Below, piece after piece: positions 1 to 7,559 of a stretch of 50,147 bases of DNA. Position 1 is the first letter of the stretch. Every line of letters begins with the position of its first letter. Both the position numbers and the translations under genes were made by a program. The stretch lies in assembly GCF_002850745.1 (NCBI RefSeq), contig NZ_KZ559469.1, forward strand, positions 261,689 through 311,835. Reading direction: 5' to 3'. Source of the DNA: Nonomuraea indica (GTDB lineage: Bacteria; Actinomycetota; Actinomycetes; Streptosporangiales; Streptosporangiaceae). The notes beneath the pieces are model-generated. The model was not told the origin of the DNA. It was given only the letters and a program-made list of their open reading frames with translations, and ran no database searches.

Positions 1-1
1 C

Positions 2-1024
2 TCGGTTCCGGCAGGCGGGGCGGCTCGGGCGGGCGGGGCGGTTCCGGGTCTCGGGCGCTGGGCGGGACAGCCGGATGAGGCGTTGGCCGGGACGGTGGTG
101 GCGCTGGCGTTCCCGGAGCGGGTGGCGCGCAGACGCGGCGGCGGCTACCTCATGTCGTCCGGCACGGAGGCGCGCCCGGCCGAGGGCTCCCGGCTGGCGT
201 CGGCGACGTGGCTGGCCGTGGCCGTCGCCGACCGGCCGACGGGTTCGGCGACGGCCAGGGTGCGGCAGGCCGTCGAGATCGACGAGGAGATCGCCCGGCT
301 GGCCGTGCCCGTCACGACCGAGGAGGAGGTCGGCTGGCGGGTGCCGCCCGGTGGGCGGCGCGGCGACGTCTCCGCCCGCCTGGTGGAGCGGCTGGGCGCG
401 GTCGAGCTGTCGTCCACCCCGCTGGACGACGTCGACGTGCGCCCGGCGCTGCTGGCCGGGCTGCGCGCCGAGGGCGTGCTGACCTGGACGAAGGAGGCGC
501 TGGCCGTACGCGACCGGCTGGCGTTCTGCCACCGCGCGCTCGGCGACCCGTGGCCGCCGGTGGCCGGGTGGCACGACCTGCTGGAGCTGGCCGGCCACTG
601 GCTGGAGCCGGAGCTGTCCCGGGCCCGCCGCCGGGCCGACCTGGAGGTCGTCGACGTGGCCGCGGCCCTACGGCGGCTGGTCCCGTGGAGCGAACGCCTG
701 GACGCCGTGGCGCCCGAGCGGGTGGAGGTGCCGAGCGGCTCGCGCGTGCGCGTGGACTACTCGGGCGAGCAGCCGGTGCTCGCGGTGAAGCTGCAGGAGT
801 TGTTCGGCTGGCAGGAGACGCCGCGGATCGCCGGGGTGCCGCTGCTGGTCCACCTGCTGTCTCCGGCGGGCCGGCCGGTGGCGGTGACCGGCGACCTGGC
901 GTCGTTCTGGCGGGACGGCTACCGGTCCGTACGCGCCGAGCTCCGCGGCCGCTACCCGAGGCATCCCTGGCCCGAGGACCCGCTGACGGCCGCACCCACC
1001 CGGCACACGAACAGAAGGACCTGA
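2..1024 (+). CDS. hrpB: ATP-dependent helicase HrpB, C-terminal part (cut by window edge)
   Basis: The frame is open from base 2, so the start lies outside the window; about 340 C-terminal residues are visible of a family that is usually over 800 residues. HrpB proteins are DEAH-box helicases of uncertain cellular role. The helicase motor is not in view. What is seen is the typical HrpB tail: ALAFPERVARRR with a Gly-rich GGGYLMSSG stretch, then the C-terminal HrpB domain with VKLQELFGWQETPRIAGVP, LLVHLLSPAGRPVAVTGDL and a closing YPRHPWPEDP. It ends 2 bases before the next ATG, so the two genes probably share a transcript. Family assignment is by these recognised tail motifs. Confidence 0.85.
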   Translation, partial: SVPAGGAARAGGAVPGLGRWAGQPDEALAGTVVALAFPERVARRRGGGYLMSSGTEARPAEGSRLASATWLAVAVADRPTGSATARVRQAVEIDEEIARLAVPVTTEEEVGWRVPPGGRRGDVSARLVERLGAVELSSTPLDDVDVRPALLAGLRAEGVLTWTKEALAVRDRLAFCHRALGDPWPPVAGWHDLLELAGHWLEPELSRARRRADLEVVDVAAALRRLVPWSERLDAVAPERVEVPSGSRVRVDYSGEQPVLAVKLQELFGWQETPRIAGVPLLVHLLSPAGRPVAVTGDLASFWRDGYRSVRAELRGRYPRHPWPEDPLTAAPTRHTNRRT

Positions 1025-1026
1025 CC

Positions 1027-1866
1027 ATGCCCGCCGAGGCCGCACGCAACAACGCCGACTGGTGCGACGCGGTGTGCCGCACCCACGGGATCACCGGCGT
1101 CTTCGCCGAGCGCGCCTGGACGGCGCCGGTGCGGACCCCGCCGTTCTACCCGGACGCCGTCACCCTGACGCCGGCCGCGACGGAGGACGACGTGCTCGAC
1201 TCCATCGACGCGGGGCCGGGCGCGTCGGTGAAGGACTCCTTCGCCACCCTGGACCTGCGCCCCGCGGGGTTCGAGGTGCTGTTCGAGGCGCACTGGATCC
1301 ACCACCCGGCCCCCGAGCCCCACGACGCCGCCCACGCAGGCGGCGCAGGCGGCGCAGGCGGCGCAGGCGGCGCAGGCGGCGCAGGCGGCGCAGGCGCGTA
1401 CGGCGCGGACCGTGCGTACGGCGCGGACCGTGACGGCGGTGCTGACCGTGCACCTGGTGCTGACCGTGCGGGTGGTGGCGATGGACCGGACGGCGCGGTC
1501 GCGTGGGAGGTCGTCAGGGACGCCGCCGGGCTCGCCCGCTGGGAGGGCGCGGGTTTCGGCGGCGAGGCGCCCGGCGTCTTCAGGCCCGCCCTGCTCACCC
1601 GGCCCGGCATCGCCGTCCTGGGCGGCGCGCGGGACGGGGCGATCGGGTACGGCTTCGCGCTCAACGCCGCCGCCGGGGTCACCGGGGTGTCGAACCTGTT
1701 CGCCCGCGACGGCGACGAGGACACCGCCTGGGCGGCCGCCGTGGCGCACGCCGCCGAGTTGTTCCCGGGCCGCCCCCTGGTCGGCTACGAGGGTGACGTG
1801 ACGGCGGCCCGGCGCCACGGGTTCGCCCCCGTCGGCGCGCTACGCGTGTGGATCAAACCGGCCTGA
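1027..1866 (+). CDS. Hypothetical protein with Gly-Gly-Ala repeat linker, GNAT-like layout
   Basis: A 279-residue protein starting 2 bases after the helicase stop; I do not recognise a named family. The N-terminal ~100 residues (ADWCDAVCRTHG..., PPFYPDAVTL) and the C-terminal ~120 residues (AWEVVRDAAGLARWE..., LFPGRPLVGYEGD, RRHGFAPVGALRVWI) look like folded parts of a GNAT-type acetyltransferase-like protein. The closing 'G-F-x-P-V-G-x-L-R-V-W' is a typical acetyltransferase end, but no clear acetyl-CoA loop is seen. Between them sits a low-complexity linker of GGA triplets and YGADR/GADRA repeats. The linker is encoded by tandem DNA repeats and is probably a length-variable insertion. Function is inferred only weakly. 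Confidence 0.6.
   Translation: MPAEAARNNADWCDAVCRTHGITGVFAERAWTAPVRTPPFYPDAVTLTPAATEDDVLDSIDAGPGASVKDSFATLDLRPAGFEVLFEAHWIHHPAPEPHDAAHAGGAGGAGGAGGAGGAGGAGAYGADRAYGADRDGGADRAPGADRAGGGDGPDGAVAWEVVRDAAGLARWEGAGFGGEAPGVFRPALLTRPGIAVLGGARDGAIGYGFALNAAAGVTGVSNLFARDGDEDTAWAAAVAHAAELFPGRPLVGYEGDVTAARRHGFAPVGALRVWIKPA
1336..1431 (+). repeat. In-frame 9-bp and 18-bp tandem repeats inside the hypothetical gene
   Basis: Six perfect copies of the 9-bp unit GGCGCAGGC run from 1342 to 1395, after a partial copy at 1336-1341. Two perfect copies of the 18-bp unit GCGTACGGCGCGGACCGT follow at 1396-1413 and 1414-1431. Unit lengths are multiples of three, so copy changes keep the frame. They encode the Gly-Gly-Ala and Ala-Tyr-Gly-Ala-Asp-Arg linker. 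Confidence 0.95.
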
Positions 1867-1915
1867 CCCCGGCGGCCGGGCGGCACCACGGCGTTCCACG
1901 CCGTCGACCCGCCCG

Positions 1916-1944
1916 GGTCACGGGCCTGCTGACGGCCCGTGACC
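1916..1944. terminator. Bidirectional terminator hairpin between convergent genes
   Basis: A perfect 11-bp inverted repeat (GGTCACGGGCC at 1916-1926, GGCCCGTGACC at 1934-1944) with loop TGCTGAC lies between the ends of the rightward hypothetical gene and the leftward PLP enzyme gene. No U-tract follows, as is common in actinomycetes. An overlapping palindrome (CCCGTGAC at 1936-1943, GTCACGGG at 1945-1952) could form instead. Confidence 0.7.
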
Positions 1945-1989
1945 GTCACGGGCGGGTCAGCGGGTGCGGGCGGCGCCACGGCGGCGGCG

Positions 1990-3165
1990 TCACAGCAGGT
2001 CGTCCACGGTGGCGCCGGTCAGCACCTCGGCCCGTTCGCGCCCCACGTCCAGGTCCTTGAAGCCGCTGGACGTCGCCAGGCAGACGACCGGGCCGTCGAA
2101 GGACCGGCCCAGCCTCCGGTGGGCAGCCAGCCCCGCGGCGCTCGACAGCTCCACCCACAGGCCCTGCCGGGCGAGGTCCTGTCGGGCCTCGCGCAGCTCG
2201 CCGTCGGTGACGAGGACCGCCTCGCCGCCGCTGTCGCGCAGCGCCCGCACGCCCCGGTGGCCGCCCACGGGGCAGGCGATGGCGTACGCGTCGGTCGGCC
2301 CGAGTTCCACGATCGCGGCGGGCCGGTCCTCGGCCACGGCCCTGGCGTGCGGTCCGCCCGCAGCCGGCTCGCACGCGTACATGCGGGGAGCCGACGTGGC
2401 GACCCCGAGCCGGCGCAGCTCCGTGAACCCCTTCCACACGCCGTAGAGCAGTTCGGCGTAGCCGGTCGGCGCGAACACCGCCGCCGGCACCGTCCCGAGC
2501 TGCCGGAACAGCTCGTAGGCGATGGTCTTGTAGCCCTCCGGGCCGAACGGGTGGCCGGTGTGGGTGACGGTCAGGTTGCTGACCGGGTGGTAGCCGAGCC
2601 GGTCCACGATCTGCCGCATCAACGGCCAGCGCTCCGCGGCCGGCACGGTCAGCACCCTGGCCCCGTAGGCGCGGACGAACGACTGGACGGCGGGCGGCGA
2701 GTCCGCCGAGGTGAGCACGATCGCGGGCAGCCCGGCGCGGGCGGCGTAGGCGGCGGCCGAGGCGCCGTGGTTGCCCGAGGAGGCGACGACGACGCCGGGG
2801 GCGCCCGCGCCCACGGCGGCGCTGACGGCGACGCGGTTGAGCCGGTCCTTGTGCGACCAGGTGGGGTTGCGCGACTCGTCCTTGACGTGGACGCCGGCGA
2901 CCTCCAGCAGCGGGGTGCCGCCCTCGCCGAGGGTGGGGGCGTGCAGCGGCGGCAGCAGGGGCGCCCACCGGGCGAGGTCGGGCCCGACCGGCTGGTCGAA
3001 GAGCGCCGGGTCCACCCGGTCGTAGTCGTAGTCGACCTCGAGCGGGTAGGCGATCTCCGCCGTGCTGGTCGCGGGGCAGCCGTTGACGAGCGGCGGCCAC
3101 AGCGGGAACCCGATCGAGGGGTCGCCCAGGGAGCGCTGCCGGACGGCGAGGGATGGTCCGTTCAC
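1990..3165 (-). CDS. Threonine synthase-like PLP-dependent enzyme
   Basis: A 391-residue fold-type II pyridoxal-phosphate enzyme. The PLP lysine is in NPTWSHKDR (about residue 100) and a phosphate/substrate loop SSGNHG follows, both hallmarks of threonine synthase, threonine dehydratase and relatives. The N-terminus (YPLEVDYDYDRVDPALF, then TLGEGGTPLLE) matches the threonine-synthase layout. The later glycine-rich loop is less standard, so the substrate may be another phosphorylated or hydroxylated amino acid. The gene ends at the hairpin shared with the convergent gene. It begins 9 bases after the end of the GntR-TetR regulator gene on the same strand, so the two may be co-transcribed. It is not next to hom or thrB, which argues against being the main threonine synthase. 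Confidence 0.75.
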   Translation of the reverse strand: MNGPSLAVRQRSLGDPSIGFPLWPPLVNGCPATSTAEIAYPLEVDYDYDRVDPALFDQPVGPDLARWAPLLPPLHAPTLGEGGTPLLEVAGVHVKDESRNPTWSHKDRLNRVAVSAAVGAGAPGVVVASSGNHGASAAAYAARAGLPAIVLTSADSPPAVQSFVRAYGARVLTVPAAERWPLMRQIVDRLGYHPVSNLTVTHTGHPFGPEGYKTIAYELFRQLGTVPAAVFAPTGYAELLYGVWKGFTELRRLGVATSAPRMYACEPAAGGPHARAVAEDRPAAIVELGPTDAYAIACPVGGHRGVRALRDSGGEAVLVTDGELREARQDLARQGLWVELSSAAGLAAHRRLGRSFDGPVVCLATSSGFKDLDVGRERAEVLTGATVDDLL

Positions 3166-3174
3166 GGGGGGAGC

Positions 3175-4161
3175 CTAGCCGCGCGCCTCCCGCGCAGACC
3201 CGGCCAGGCCGTCGAGCAGGGTGCGCAGGCCCAGCTCGAACAGCCGGTCGAGGTCGAGGTCGTAGCCGTCGTCGGCGAACCCGGCCAGGAGCCGGGCGAA
3301 CGCGGGGTAGCGGCCGGAGGCGGCGATGGAGCCGAGGGCGGGCTCCTGCGTCTCCATCCACTGCTCCTCCGACAGGCCGGTGGCGGCCTCGGCGAGGACC
3401 TCCCGTTCGAGGTGCGCGGCCAGGCCCTGGACGTGACTGTAGATGACCACCTGGAGGTCCATCCTGGTGGTCTCGTCGAAGCCGAGCTCCTCGAAGGCGG
3501 CGAGCAGTTGCTCGCCGTGGATCAGCAGGTTGGGCAGCGGCAGCGGCCTGAAGAGGGAGTTGAGCTGGGCGAGCCACGGGTGGCGCCGGTGCACGGCCCA
3601 CAGGGTCCGGGCGCCCCGCTCGACTCGGGCCCGCCAGCCCGCCGGCGGCTCCCCCGGATACCCCAGCTCGCCGAACGCGGTGTCGGCCATGAGCAGGACG
3701 AGCTCGTCCTTGCCGGCCACGTGGCGGTAGATCGTCATGGTGGCGACGCCGAGCCGGGCGGCGACCCCGCGCATGGACAGCGCGTCGAGCCCTTCGGCGT
3801 CGGCCAGCTCGATCGCGGCCCGTACGACGCGTTCGCGGCTCATCTCGCCCGCGGGCGTGGGCGGGTCGACCGGCACGGCCGGCGTGCCGGTCGCGCCAGG
3901 CGTCCCGGTCGCGCCAGGTGCGGCGGTCGCGCCAGGTGCGGCGGTCGCCGGGGCGGCGACCACCGTGCCGACGCGGGGCCGGGCGTGCACGAGCCCCTCC
4001 TGGCGCAGCAGGGTGAGCACCTTGGCCGCGGTGGCCAGCGCGACGCCCTGGTCGCGGGCGATCTGGCGGGTGGAGGGCACCCGGTCGCCCGGCCGGAGCC
4101 GGCCGTCGGCGATGCGCCCGCGGATCTCGGCGGCGATGCGCAGGTAGGGCGGCTCGGCCAT
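3175..4161 (-). CDS. Hybrid transcriptional regulator: GntR helix-turn-helix plus TetR domains
   Basis: A 328-residue regulator with two DNA-binding modules. Residues about 1-70 are a GntR winged helix (YLRIAAEIRGRIADGRLRPG, PSTRQIARDQGV, KVLTLLRQEGLV). A flexible linker (about 70-108) holds repeated APGAT/TPGAT units. Residues about 110-155 are a TetR helix-turn-helix (ARLGVATMTIYRHVAGKDEL), followed by a TetR C-terminal ligand domain (RHPWLAQLNS..., HVQGLAAHLERE). The gene is divergent from an FAD monooxygenase, and the space between holds inverted repeats of the TGTACTAG type expected for a GntR head. It probably represses that promoter and perhaps its own, with ligand sensed by the TetR part. 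The hybrid layout is known in actinomycetes; the target is inferred from position. Confidence 0.85.
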   Translation of the reverse strand: MAEPPYLRIAAEIRGRIADGRLRPGDRVPSTRQIARDQGVALATAAKVLTLLRQEGLVHARPRVGTVVAAPATAAPGATAAPGATGTPGATGTPAVPVDPPTPAGEMSRERVVRAAIELADAEGLDALSMRGVAARLGVATMTIYRHVAGKDELVLLMADTAFGELGYPGEPPAGWRARVERGARTLWAVHRRHPWLAQLNSLFRPLPLPNLLIHGEQLLAAFEELGFDETTRMDLQVVIYSHVQGLAAHLEREVLAEAATGLSEEQWMETQEPALGSIAASGRYPAFARLLAGFADDGYDLDLDRLFELGLRTLLDGLAGSAREARG

Positions 4162-4178
4162 GCGCGTTCCTTCCTGTC

Positions 4179-4223
4179 TGTACTAGCACAGAAACCTAGC
4201 ACAGATCCCTCTGTCCTAGTACA
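4179..4223. promoter_or_regulatory. Operator region of the GntR-TetR hybrid regulator
   Basis: TGTACTAGCACAG (4179-4191) and CTGTCCTAGTACA (4211-4223) form a 13-bp inverted repeat with one mismatch. A third half-site CCTAGCACAG (4195-4204) lies between them in the first orientation. The block sits just upstream of the regulator start and upstream of the monooxygenase promoter. GntR/YtrA-type regulators bind related palindromes, so autoregulation plus control of the divergent gene is the likely role. Confidence 0.65.
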
Positions 4224-4242
4224 TCACTTGCAGCTCAACGGC

Positions 4243-4271
4243 TTGATAGAGCTGTATGTACGCTGTACATT
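4243..4271 (+). promoter_or_regulatory. Promoter of the FAD monooxygenase gene
   Basis: TTGATA (4243-4248) and TACATT (4266-4271) are separated by exactly 17 bases, a good vegetative promoter. It lies about 40 bases before the start codon. The -10 element overlaps TGTATGTACGCTGTACA, another imperfect palindrome that could be an operator. Confidence 0.55.
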
Positions 4272-4307
4272 CATAGCCGTACACCCCCACAGGACCCAGG
4301 AGTTCGC

Positions 4308-5417
4308 ATGACCACCGTCCTCGTTTCCGGCGCCAGCGTCGCCGGCCCGGCCCTCGCCTTCTGGCTGCGCCGCCACGGGCTGACGCCCACCGTCGTCGAG
4401 AAGGCGCCCGCGCCGCGCGCCGGCGGCCAGGCGATCGACATCCGCGGCGTGGCCCTCGACGTGGCGGACCGCATGGGTCTGCTGGCCCCGTTGCGCGAGG
4501 TGCGCACCCGGATGCGCGGCATGTCCATGCTCGACGGGGACGGCAACGAGCTCATGCGCTCCACCGAGCACGCCATGAGCAGCGGCCGCCTCGACAACGA
4601 CGACATCGAGGTGCTCCGGGAGGACCTGACCGCCCTGCTGTTCGACCGCACCAGGCAGGACGTCGAGTACGTCTTCGGCGACTCGATCGCCACCGTGCAA
4701 CAGGACGACCACGGCGTCCACGTGACCTTCGAGCGGGGCGCGCCCCGGACGTTCGACCTGGTGGTGGGAGCGGACGGGCTGCACTCCACGGTGCGGCGGC
4801 TGGCATTCGGACCTGAGAAGGAGTTCGTCCACCATCTCGGCACCTACCTGTCGGTCTTCACCGCCGACAACTTCCTCGGCCTGGAGGACTGGCAGGTCTG
4901 GGTGCGCGAGGGCCGCGCCGGTGGCGGCGTCTACCCGGTGCGCGGCAACACCGAACTGCGGGTCAACCTCGGCTTCGAGGCGGAGCCGATCCCGTACGAC
5001 CACCGCGACGTCGACCAGCAGCGCCGGCTCGTCGCCGAGCACTGCGGCGGGCTGCGCTGGGAGGTGCCGCGGCTGCTCGACGCCATGTGGAAGGCCCCCG
5101 ACTTCTACTTCGACGCCATGGCGCAGGTGCGGATGGACACCTGGTCGCGCGGCCGGGTGACGCTGCTCGGCGACGCCGGCTACTGCGCCTCGCCGCTGTC
5201 GGGCCAGGGCACGAGCCTCGCCCTCGTCGGCGCGTACGTGCTGGCCGCCGAGCTCGCGGGCCACCACGCGGCGGGAGACCACGCCGCGGCACTCGCCCGG
5301 TACGAGGCGCGCATGCGGCCGTTCGTGGCGCTCAACCAGGCCCTCGCCACCGAGAACCCCGGCGGCCCCGCCTCGGAGGAGTCGCTCGAGCGGGCCAAGA
5401 ACGCCATCACCCTGTAG
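4308..5417 (+). CDS. FAD-dependent aromatic-ring/TetX-like monooxygenase
   Basis: A 369-residue class A flavoprotein monooxygenase. It has the N-terminal dinucleotide loop VSGASVAGPALAFWLRRHG with an acidic strand end (VVEKAPAPRAGG), the middle DLVVGADGLHSTVRR motif, and the flavin motif RVTLLGDAGYCASPLSGQGT near residue 290. Such enzymes use NAD(P)H and oxygen to hydroxylate aromatic substrates or inactivate antibiotics. The start ATG has a CAGGAG ribosome site (4297-4302) 5 bases before it. It is divergent from the GntR-TetR regulator and probably controlled by it. Its last 11 bases overlap the end of the convergent LysR gene. The substrate is unknown; detoxification is an inference. Confidence 0.88.
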   Translation: MTTVLVSGASVAGPALAFWLRRHGLTPTVVEKAPAPRAGGQAIDIRGVALDVADRMGLLAPLREVRTRMRGMSMLDGDGNELMRSTEHAMSSGRLDNDDIEVLREDLTALLFDRTRQDVEYVFGDSIATVQQDDHGVHVTFERGAPRTFDLVVGADGLHSTVRRLAFGPEKEFVHHLGTYLSVFTADNFLGLEDWQVWVREGRAGGGVYPVRGNTELRVNLGFEAEPIPYDHRDVDQQRRLVAEHCGGLRWEVPRLLDAMWKAPDFYFDAMAQVRMDTWSRGRVTLLGDAGYCASPLSGQGTSLALVGAYVLAAELAGHHAAGDHAAALARYEARMRPFVALNQALATENPGGPASEESLERAKNAITL

Positions 5418-6306
5418 GCCCCAGGTCCGGGAGGACACGGCGGGCGTACCCGATCAGCGCCCGGGCCGCCGGGCCGACCTGCCCCTCGCCGCGCCAGACG
5501 AGCGCCATCCGCCCGATCAGCCGCGGCCGGATGATCTCGATGACGTGCAGCTCGTCCCGCGCGATCGAGACCGCCGACTCGGGGAGCACGGCCACCCCCA
5601 GCCCCTTGGCCGCGAGCTGGGCGAGCACCCGCGGCTCGCTCGCCTCGAACGCCACCCTCGGCGTGAAGCCCGCCGCCGCGCAGCCCGCCTCCAGACTGGA
5701 GCGCACCCCCGTCTCCGGCGGGAGGCAGAGCACGGCCAGTCCGTCCAGGTCGGTCAGGCCGATGCCGGCGCGGCCGGCCAGCGGGTGGTCACGGCGCACG
5801 GCGGCCACCAGCGGCTGGCGCACCACGATCTGCCCGGCCAGCCCCGGCGGCACGACCGGGCCGATGCCGAGCAGTCCCAGGTCCATCCGCCCGGCCAGCA
5901 CGTCGTCCGCCACCGCGCGGGGCGCGGCCTCCCTGAGCGTGATCTCCACGGCCGGGTGCAGCTCGTGGAAGCCGGCCAGCAGCCCCGGCAGGTCGAGCAC
6001 GGAGGGCACCGAGACGGCGCCCATCACGACGTGCCCGCGCAGCAGCCCGGTCAGCTCGTCGACCGCCTGCCGGGCCCCGGCCGCCGCGCGCAGGGCCGCC
6101 CGCGCGTACGGCAGCACGGCCTCACCCACCTCGGTCAGCCGGACCGCGCGCCCGGAGCGGTCGAACAGCGGCTGGCCCAGCTCCCGCTCCAACTGCCGGA
6201 TCTGGGCGCTCACGCCGGGCTGGGCGACGTGCAACGTCTCGGCCGCCCGGGTGAACCCGCCCTCGTCGGCCACCGCCACGAAGTAGGCCAGCTGACGCAG
6301 CTCCAT
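5407..6306 (-). CDS. LysR-family transcriptional regulator
   Basis: A 299-residue LysR regulator: N-terminal helix-turn-helix MELRQLAYFVAVADEGGFTR, AQPGVSAQIRQLEREL and PLFDRSGRAVRLTEVG, then the periplasmic-binding-like effector domain from about residue 90 with DLGLLGIGPV and GLGVAVLPESAV. Length is normal for the family. Its 3' end overlaps the convergent monooxygenase gene by 11 bases. LysR genes usually act on a divergent neighbour, but here the upstream neighbour (the short aldehyde dehydrogenase) lies on the same strand and ends 218 bases away, so the target is not evident. Confidence 0.9.
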   Translation of the reverse strand: MELRQLAYFVAVADEGGFTRAAETLHVAQPGVSAQIRQLERELGQPLFDRSGRAVRLTEVGEAVLPYARAALRAAAGARQAVDELTGLLRGHVVMGAVSVPSVLDLPGLLAGFHELHPAVEITLREAAPRAVADDVLAGRMDLGLLGIGPVVPPGLAGQIVVRQPLVAAVRRDHPLAGRAGIGLTDLDGLAVLCLPPETGVRSSLEAGCAAAGFTPRVAFEASEPRVLAQLAAKGLGVAVLPESAVSIARDELHVIEIIRPRLIGRMALVWRGEGQVGPAARALIGYARRVLPDLGPTG

Positions 6307-6351
6307 GCCGAGTCACGCTAGCAACCCTCGCCACCGCCGCCCGCCGCCCGC

Positions 6352-6372
6352 CGCACGACGCACGACGCACGA
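6352..6372. repeat. Three tandem CGCACGA units upstream of the LysR gene
   Basis: CGCACGA is repeated three times without gap at 6352-6372, followed by degenerate CGCCCGC copies. It lies in the 217-base space 6307-6523 between the aldehyde-dehydrogenase-like gene and the LysR start. I see no other clear signal in that space. Confidence 0.6.
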
Positions 6373-6523
6373 CGCCCGCCGCCCGACCGCGTCCGGGAGG
6401 CGCGGCGTGCCCGCGGCGGCGGGCATGAGGAGCAGCCAGCCCAGCGCGGGGGACGGGGGTCGAGGCGGGACCCGGCCGGCGGGGTCGGGCTGGACCACGA
6501 CCTCCGCCGGCCGGGCGCCGGCC

Positions 6524-7369
6524 TCACACGCCCAGCGGGTGCCAGACGGTCTTGGTCTCCAGCAAGGCCGCCATCCGGCGGGTGCCCGGGTCGGCGGTCC
6601 AGTCCTCGGGGGCGGGCCGCAGGACCCGCTTGAGGTTGGCCGCCGCCGCCTGCTCGCACTCCACGGCGAGCTCGGCGTCGGCCACGCCCGTCAGGTCGAG
6701 GGCGTTGACGTCCATGTGCCCGGCCAGCGAGGGCGCGAGCTCCCGCTGGTGGCCGGTGAGGACGTTGACGACGCCGCCGGGCAGGTCGGAGGTGGCCAGC
6801 ACCTCCGCCAGCGTGATCGCCGCCAGGGGCGAGCGCTGCGAGGCGATGACGACGCACGTGTTGCCCGTGACGACGGCCGGCGCCACGACCGACACCAGGC
6901 CGAGCAGCGGGTCGTCCGGTGCGGCGATGGCCACCACACCGGTCGGCTCCGGCGACGACAGGTTGAAGTAGGGGCCGGCCACGGGGTTGGCCGTGCCCAG
7001 GACCGCCGTGATCTTGTCGGACCAGCCCGCGTACCAGACGAGCCGGTCGACGGTCGCGTCCACCGCCTCCAGCGCGGCCTTCTTGCCGGTGCCGAGCTCC
7101 TCGGCGAACTGGGCGCGGCGGCCCTCCAGCATCTCGGCCACCCGGTAGAGGATCTGGCCCCTGTTGTAGGCGGTCGCGCCGGACCAGCCGGGGAACGCCT
7201 TGCGCGCCGCCACGACGGCGTCGCGGGCGTCCTTGCGGGAGGCGCGGGCGGCGTTGGCCACGAACCCGCCCTTGGCGTCGGTCACGACGAAGGACCTCCC
7301 ACTCTCCGAGCGGGGGAAGGCGCCGCCGATGAACAGCTTGTAGGTCTTGCGAACGGCCAGCCTACTCAT
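6524..7369 (-). CDS. Truncated aldehyde dehydrogenase-like protein (no catalytic Cys)
   Basis: A 281-residue protein that resembles only the N-terminal, NAD-binding part of aldehyde dehydrogenases: KLFIGGAFPRSESGRSF, RDAVVAARKAFPGWSG, YNRGQILYRVAEMLE, PTGVVAIAAPDDPLLGLVS, and LPGGVVNVLTGHQRELAPSL. The family is normally about 480 residues; the ELGGK glutamate and the cysteine domain are missing. It therefore should not oxidise aldehydes by itself. It is the last gene of the deoC operon, after the full-length dehydrogenase, and similar short paralogs in this position are familiar in actinomycetes. A regulatory or partner role is inferred. Its ATG overlaps the end of a possible 65-codon ORF. 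Confidence 0.75.
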   Translation of the reverse strand: MSRLAVRKTYKLFIGGAFPRSESGRSFVVTDAKGGFVANAARASRKDARDAVVAARKAFPGWSGATAYNRGQILYRVAEMLEGRRAQFAEELGTGKKAALEAVDATVDRLVWYAGWSDKITAVLGTANPVAGPYFNLSSPEPTGVVAIAAPDDPLLGLVSVVAPAVVTGNTCVVIASQRSPLAAITLAEVLATSDLPGGVVNVLTGHQRELAPSLAGHMDVNALDLTGVADAELAVECEQAAAANLKRVLRPAPEDWTADPGTRRMAALLETKTVWHPLGV

Positions 7370-7559
7370 CGCCGCGCCCCCTCCACATGATCTCCTGCGA
7401 CATCTCGACCGGCACGAACACCTGTCCGCACCGGCTCACCCCGCACCGGTGGGCGTACCAGCCGGTGCGTACGGGCCGGCCGGCGCGGGCGAAGGCGTGC
7501 CCGCGGGTGGCCTGGGCGCGGCGCGCCCGGCGGCGGCCACGACGATGGTCACACGTCAA
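7362..7559 (-). CDS. Possible small protein between the two dehydrogenase genes
   Basis: A 65-codon frame with a TTG start that overlaps the stop of the full dehydrogenase and a stop that overlaps the start of the short one by 8 bases. The sequence is Arg-rich, with WYAHRCGVSRCGQVFVPVEM near its end. GC-rich third positions and overlaps at both ends favour a coupled small gene, but there is no clear ribosome site and no family I recognise. It could equally be a non-coding spacer. Confidence 0.3.
   Translation of the reverse strand: MTCDHRRGRRRARRAQATRGHAFARAGRPVRTGWYAHRCGVSRCGQVFVPVEMSQEIMWRGRGDE

Noticed and set aside
1939..4311. Long frames of 700-800 codons on both strands
   Set aside because: Their translations are low-complexity Arg/Gly/Pro text mirroring the PLP enzyme and regulator genes; they are shadows caused by high GC content.
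6307..6523. Possible regulatory array from CGCACGA repeats
   Set aside because: The units are short and GC-rich and merge into random CGCC text; no link to a regulator can be shown. Kept only as a repeat.
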